A stretch of 6,745 bases of DNA from Desulfobacteraceae bacterium (lineage in GTDB: Bacteria; Desulfobacterota; Desulfobacteria; Desulfobacterales; JAABPS01), in assembly GCA_011391835.1 (NCBI GenBank), contig JAABPS010000152.1, positions 1 through 6,745 on the forward strand. The letters are read 5' to 3'. Each line of letters starts with the position of its first letter. Positions within the stretch are counted from its first letter, which is position 1. Both the position numbers and the translations under genes were made by a program. Below, one piece after another: positions 4,053-6,745 of this stretch. The notes beneath the pieces were generated by a model. The model saw nothing but the letters and a program-made list of their open reading frames with translations, was not told the origin of the DNA and did no database searches.

Positions 4053-6497
4053 ATGAAATTATCAAAACTTTTTTTAGTTTTATTCGTTTTTTTCTTTGCC
4101 GCAAGCTGCACCATGGGAAAGGTCCAAATAATTGATGCCCAGAATGCTCGAAACATCAGCAATGACCTTCTGATCAAAATTAAAGCTGGACAGTATAAAG
4201 AAGTTGAAGACTATTTTGATTATCTGGTGAAAAAGAAGCCTGTACTAAAATCCGGAATGAGAGTGCTGGAAGAAGTTTATACGGATCTTTCAGAAAGAAG
4301 AAACGTTATAGATTATTATAATCAATGGTGTTCATCTGGTAAACCTCATCATTCAGCATTCATCGTCAGAGGCATGTATCATACAAATGACGCCTGGAGG
4401 GACAGAGGAACAGGCTATGCATATACTATTTCTGATGAAGGATATATTCTGTTCAAGAAGAAACTGGCCATGGCTAAAAAAGATCTTGAAACAGCGTATT
4501 ATCTAAACCCCAAAGACCCAAACAGTGCTGGCAAAATGATTACTGTACTGACCGGATTAAGTTCTGATCGAAACACTCGGAACGATTGGTTTGAAAAGGC
4601 GATAGAGGCTGATTCGCATACTTTACTGGCGTATTCTGCTAAGCTGAACTATCTGTTTCCCAAATGGGGAGGCTCTGAAGAACAAGCAAAAGATTTTGCA
4701 TTATACTGTTACAATTCATCCCCTAAAAAAAGTATTGTATATATAATAATGATTAGCTATCTGATTGAGACAGCTAATCATTCTTTCGATTCCAAAGGAT
4801 TTTTAACAAGTGCGCATGTTCAAAAAATTATAGGAGATATATTTAAAAAATGGCTTTTAGATTATCCGGAATCTTCCTATGCGTATGCCCGCAAAGCAGA
4901 TGTATATTTTGACACGGATAGGGCAATGTCTTTTCAATGCCTTAACAAAGCGATTGAACTTGATTCTGAAAATGTTTATGCGCTGAATATGCGTGCTAAC
5001 CATTATCTTGATATGGAAACATCTATACGATTAAATAGGAGAAAAGCCGAAGCGGATTGCATGAGAACAATTGAAGTTAATCCTGAATATGAAGAGGCGT
5101 ATAATAAATTATCAGTTATAGCTGATAATTTATATGATGACTATGACAAAGCTATTGAATATTTAGATAAAGCAATTGAATTAGACAAAAAAAATAAAAC
5201 TTATTATTCAAATAGAGGAAATGCAAAACTTATAAAGCAACGATACGAAGAAGCGCTCAAAGATTTTGAGGAAATGGTTAAACTCGATAATCGCAATTTT
5301 AGAGCATATTTTCATATAGGAGAATGCTATCAGGATTTAAAAGAATATAAAAAAGCCCAGGAAGCACTTCTTATTGCCGGGGAACTGCTTCAGTATGAAG
5401 AGCAAAAAGGAGATGCGGGTTCATTGAATAAAGAAGAGGCTCAGAGATGGAAACATATGATTAAAAATCTTCTTTTGCGAGGAATTGCTTCCATAACTCC
5501 TGAACAAGCAAAGGAACTTGTTGAGAAAGAAGATTCAATATTCCTTGATAATGTAAAAGAGATTTCGCCTGAAGTTGCAGAATATTTTGGCAAATTTAAA
5601 GAACGGCTTTACTTAGACGGACTTACTTCAATGACTTCAGAGGTGGCGCTTTATTTAAGCAAACATAACGGCATATTGTCTCTTAAAGGATTAACCTCTA
5701 TCACACCCGCTGTTGCCAAACATCTAAGCGAACACAAGGAAGAGGTTGATCTCTCAGGTTTGACTTCTATTACTCCCGAAGTCGCTCAACATCTGGTGAA
5801 AAGAAAAGGTAATCATGATTATTCAGGTCTTGCATCTATTACACCTGCTGTTGCAATTCAGCTTTGTAAAGCGGACGGGAGCCTAAAGCTGGATGGTATG
5901 CAGTCTATAACGCCTGAGGTCGCAAAGCATTTGGGCCAAAGTAAGCATATGGTGCAGCTAAATGGCATTAGCTCTTTAAGCCCTGAATCTGCTGAAGAAT
6001 TGAGTAAAATTGGTGATTGGTTAATCCTAGATGGGATTAAAGAAATTACAGATGAGATAGCTGTAAAGCTGGGAAAACATAAATTGAGCTTATTTCTCAA
6101 TGGGCTGGAGTCTATTTCGGTAGAAGCAGCGAAACATTTGAAAAATGTAAATGGATGCCTTTCATTAAATGGTCTTAAGTCGATTACACCGGAAGCTGCA
6201 GAGCAGTTAAGCGGTCATAATGGGCAACTGGTTCTTAGCGGGCTTTCATCTATTACCCCTCAAATAGCAGAAAGGCTTTCAAAACATAAAGGGTACCTTG
6301 ATTTATCAGGTATAAAAAATTTAGACTCTGAAGTTGCCAAAAATTTAAGCGCACATGAAGGTCCGCTCGATCTCAGCGGAGTTGAGTATATTACAGCTGA
6401 AACTTGCACAATGTTGAAAAAATACCAACATATTCAATTGCCGGGTGATATCGACGATATTATAGAAGAACAAGTTGCTAAAGATGCGGCTAAATAA
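4053..6497 (+). CDS. Lipoprotein with DUF4034-like region, TPRs and a 14-unit 23-residue repeat solenoid
   Basis: The 814-residue protein starts with a lipoprotein signal (MKLSK, hydrophobic 6-17, lipobox AASC with Cys19). Thr rather than Asp follows the cysteine, as expected for outer-membrane sorting. Residues about 25-220 are helical and resemble DUF4034, including RGMYHTNDAW (106-115) and PKWGGSEE (203-210). Tetratricopeptide repeats occupy roughly 274-455; the clearest are the units around 370-390 (YDKAIEYLDKAIELD) and 391-420 (NRGNAKLIKQRYEEALKDF). From 473 to 794 there are 14 tandem 23-residue repeats, then an acidic tail ending at 814. Both solenoids are typical protein-binding scaffolds, so a role in assembling envelope complexes is a reasonable guess, but I do not recognise the gene as a named family. 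GGAG (4044-4047) lies 5 nt before the ATG. The gene is visibly more A/T-rich than the thiolase and MetE-like genes, which could mean acquisition from elsewhere. It stands alone between a terminator and a convergent gene. Confidence 0.85.
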   Translation: MKLSKLFLVLFVFFFAASCTMGKVQIIDAQNARNISNDLLIKIKAGQYKEVEDYFDYLVKKKPVLKSGMRVLEEVYTDLSERRNVIDYYNQWCSSGKPHHSAFIVRGMYHTNDAWRDRGTGYAYTISDEGYILFKKKLAMAKKDLETAYYLNPKDPNSAGKMITVLTGLSSDRNTRNDWFEKAIEADSHTLLAYSAKLNYLFPKWGGSEEQAKDFALYCYNSSPKKSIVYIIMISYLIETANHSFDSKGFLTSAHVQKIIGDIFKKWLLDYPESSYAYARKADVYFDTDRAMSFQCLNKAIELDSENVYALNMRANHYLDMETSIRLNRRKAEADCMRTIEVNPEYEEAYNKLSVIADNLYDDYDKAIEYLDKAIELDKKNKTYYSNRGNAKLIKQRYEEALKDFEEMVKLDNRNFRAYFHIGECYQDLKEYKKAQEALLIAGELLQYEEQKGDAGSLNKEEAQRWKHMIKNLLLRGIASITPEQAKELVEKEDSIFLDNVKEISPEVAEYFGKFKERLYLDGLTSMTSEVALYLSKHNGILSLKGLTSITPAVAKHLSEHKEEVDLSGLTSITPEVAQHLVKRKGNHDYSGLASITPAVAIQLCKADGSLKLDGMQSITPEVAKHLGQSKHMVQLNGISSLSPESAEELSKIGDWLILDGIKEITDEIAVKLGKHKLSLFLNGLESISVEAAKHLKNVNGCLSLNGLKSITPEAAEQLSGHNGQLVLSGLSSITPQIAERLSKHKGYLDLSGIKNLDSEVAKNLSAHEGPLDLSGVEYITAETCTMLKKYQHIQLPGDIDDIIEEQVAKDAAK
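5469..6434 (+). repeat. Fourteen tandem 69-bp coding repeats (23-residue LRR-like units)
   Basis: The repeats keep an exact 69-nt period with no insertion over 966 bp and encode residues 473-794. The unit consensus is L-x-L-x-G-L-x-S-I-T-P-E-x-A followed by a helix with L at position 17 and usually K-H-x-G near the end. The pattern suggests one short beta strand (LxLxGL) and one helix per turn, like a leucine-rich-repeat solenoid. SITP is exact in units 1, 4, 5, 6, 7, 11 and 12; units 2, 9, 13 and 14 are the most divergent. Unit 2 lacks the Gly, and unit 6 has H-x-Y for the two strand leucines. Codons differ widely between units, so duplication is old and the protein pattern is under selection. 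Confidence 0.9.
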
Positions 6498-6576
6498 TTT
6501 AAAGGAAATTGATGGGAAATGGGAGCATACATAAAAACATAGTTTGGCAGGAGAGAAGAAGAAATTTATTTCACTT

Positions 6577-6594
6577 AAAATGACATGTGATTTT
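6577..6594. repeat. Short inverted repeat between convergent genes
   Basis: An 18-bp near-perfect palindrome (AAAAT, mismatch, ACATGT, mismatch, ATTTT) with a T-run on the plus-strand side lies in the gap between the lipoprotein gene and the minus-strand gene and touches the latter's stop codon. Its low G+C makes it at best a weak terminator; no better terminator is visible in the 96-bp gap 6498-6593. Confidence 0.25.
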
Positions 6595-6745
6595 TACTCC
6601 GTCCAAAGAATACCTTCTCTATTGTTTGCCGAGAATGAATGTTCGTCTTCGCCCAATACATCTTGAACCAAACCATCCATCCTGATTTTTTCTTCGATAG
6701 CTTTAGACAGGACATTAATCGGATCAATTCCCGATTTCAGGCATT
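6594..6745 (-). CDS. 3' end of an unrecognised gene (partial)
   Basis: On the minus strand a frame enters from the right edge and ends at TAA (6596-6594), giving 49 codons. The visible C-terminus includes SGIDPINVLSKAIEEKIRMD and then a mostly acidic, hydrophilic tail (GEDEHSFSANNREGILWTE). An amphipathic helix is likely in the first half. I do not recognise the family. It is convergent with the lipoprotein gene. A frame of this length could be open by chance, so the call rests on the protein-like composition and is tentative. Confidence 0.45.
   Translation of the reverse strand, partial: CLKSGIDPINVLSKAIEEKIRMDGLVQDVLGEDEHSFSANNREGILWTE

Noticed and set aside
5469..6434. CRISPR array or nucleotide minisatellite
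   Set aside because: The 69-bp periodicity is in the protein; nucleotide identity between units is low and there is no repeat-spacer structure.
6512..6583. 23-codon frame right after the lipoprotein gene with AAAGGA upstream
   Set aside because: Spacing is good, but the peptide is very short, ends within the inverted repeat and resembles nothing I recognise.

Overview
The window looks like a stretch of an anaerobic, probably sulfate-reducing, deltaproteobacterial (Desulfobacterota-like) chromosome. This rests on gene content only: a FadA-type thiolase followed by what looks like an acyl-CoA dehydrogenase start, a stand-alone Smr protein paired with a single-domain MetE/UroD-like protein, and a small secreted Cache protein. 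No phylogenetic marker is present, so the assignment is an inference.

Layout: on the minus strand, a complete thiolase (73-1374) is followed after 51 nt by the first seven codons of a gene with an acyl-CoA dehydrogenase-like N-terminus (1-21), which suggests a beta-oxidation operon running off the left edge. Its upstream region carries a perfect TATAAT, a 21-bp inverted repeat and two 9-bp direct repeats. About 400 bp of divergent intergenic DNA separates it from the plus-strand genes and contains a possible truncated PilZ-like reading frame (1584-1754). Two tightly packed plus-strand genes follow: an 88-aa Smr-domain protein and a 340-aa MetE/UroD-like protein with a plausible zinc site. After a 143-bp gap with a concentric palindrome (3161-3192) comes a secreted single-Cache-domain protein (3211-3684).

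Between 3685 and 4052 lies a non-coding stretch. It holds a strongly folded, GGA-rich segment ending in a clear intrinsic terminator (3837-3876), then a 30-43-codon remnant resembling one SBBP beta-propeller repeat (3888-4019), then a probable promoter. The largest gene (4053-6497) encodes an 814-aa lipoprotein with three parts: an N-terminal DUF4034-like helical region, a TPR block, and 14 exactly tandem 23-residue leucine-rich-type repeats. The right edge carries the 3' end of an unrecognised, convergently transcribed gene (6594-6745).

The most notable items are the regular 23-residue solenoid on a lipoprotein, the terminated GGA-rich RNA candidate, and the two intergenic gene remnants. I found no CRISPR array, tRNA, rRNA, insertion sequence or recognisable defence or toxin system.
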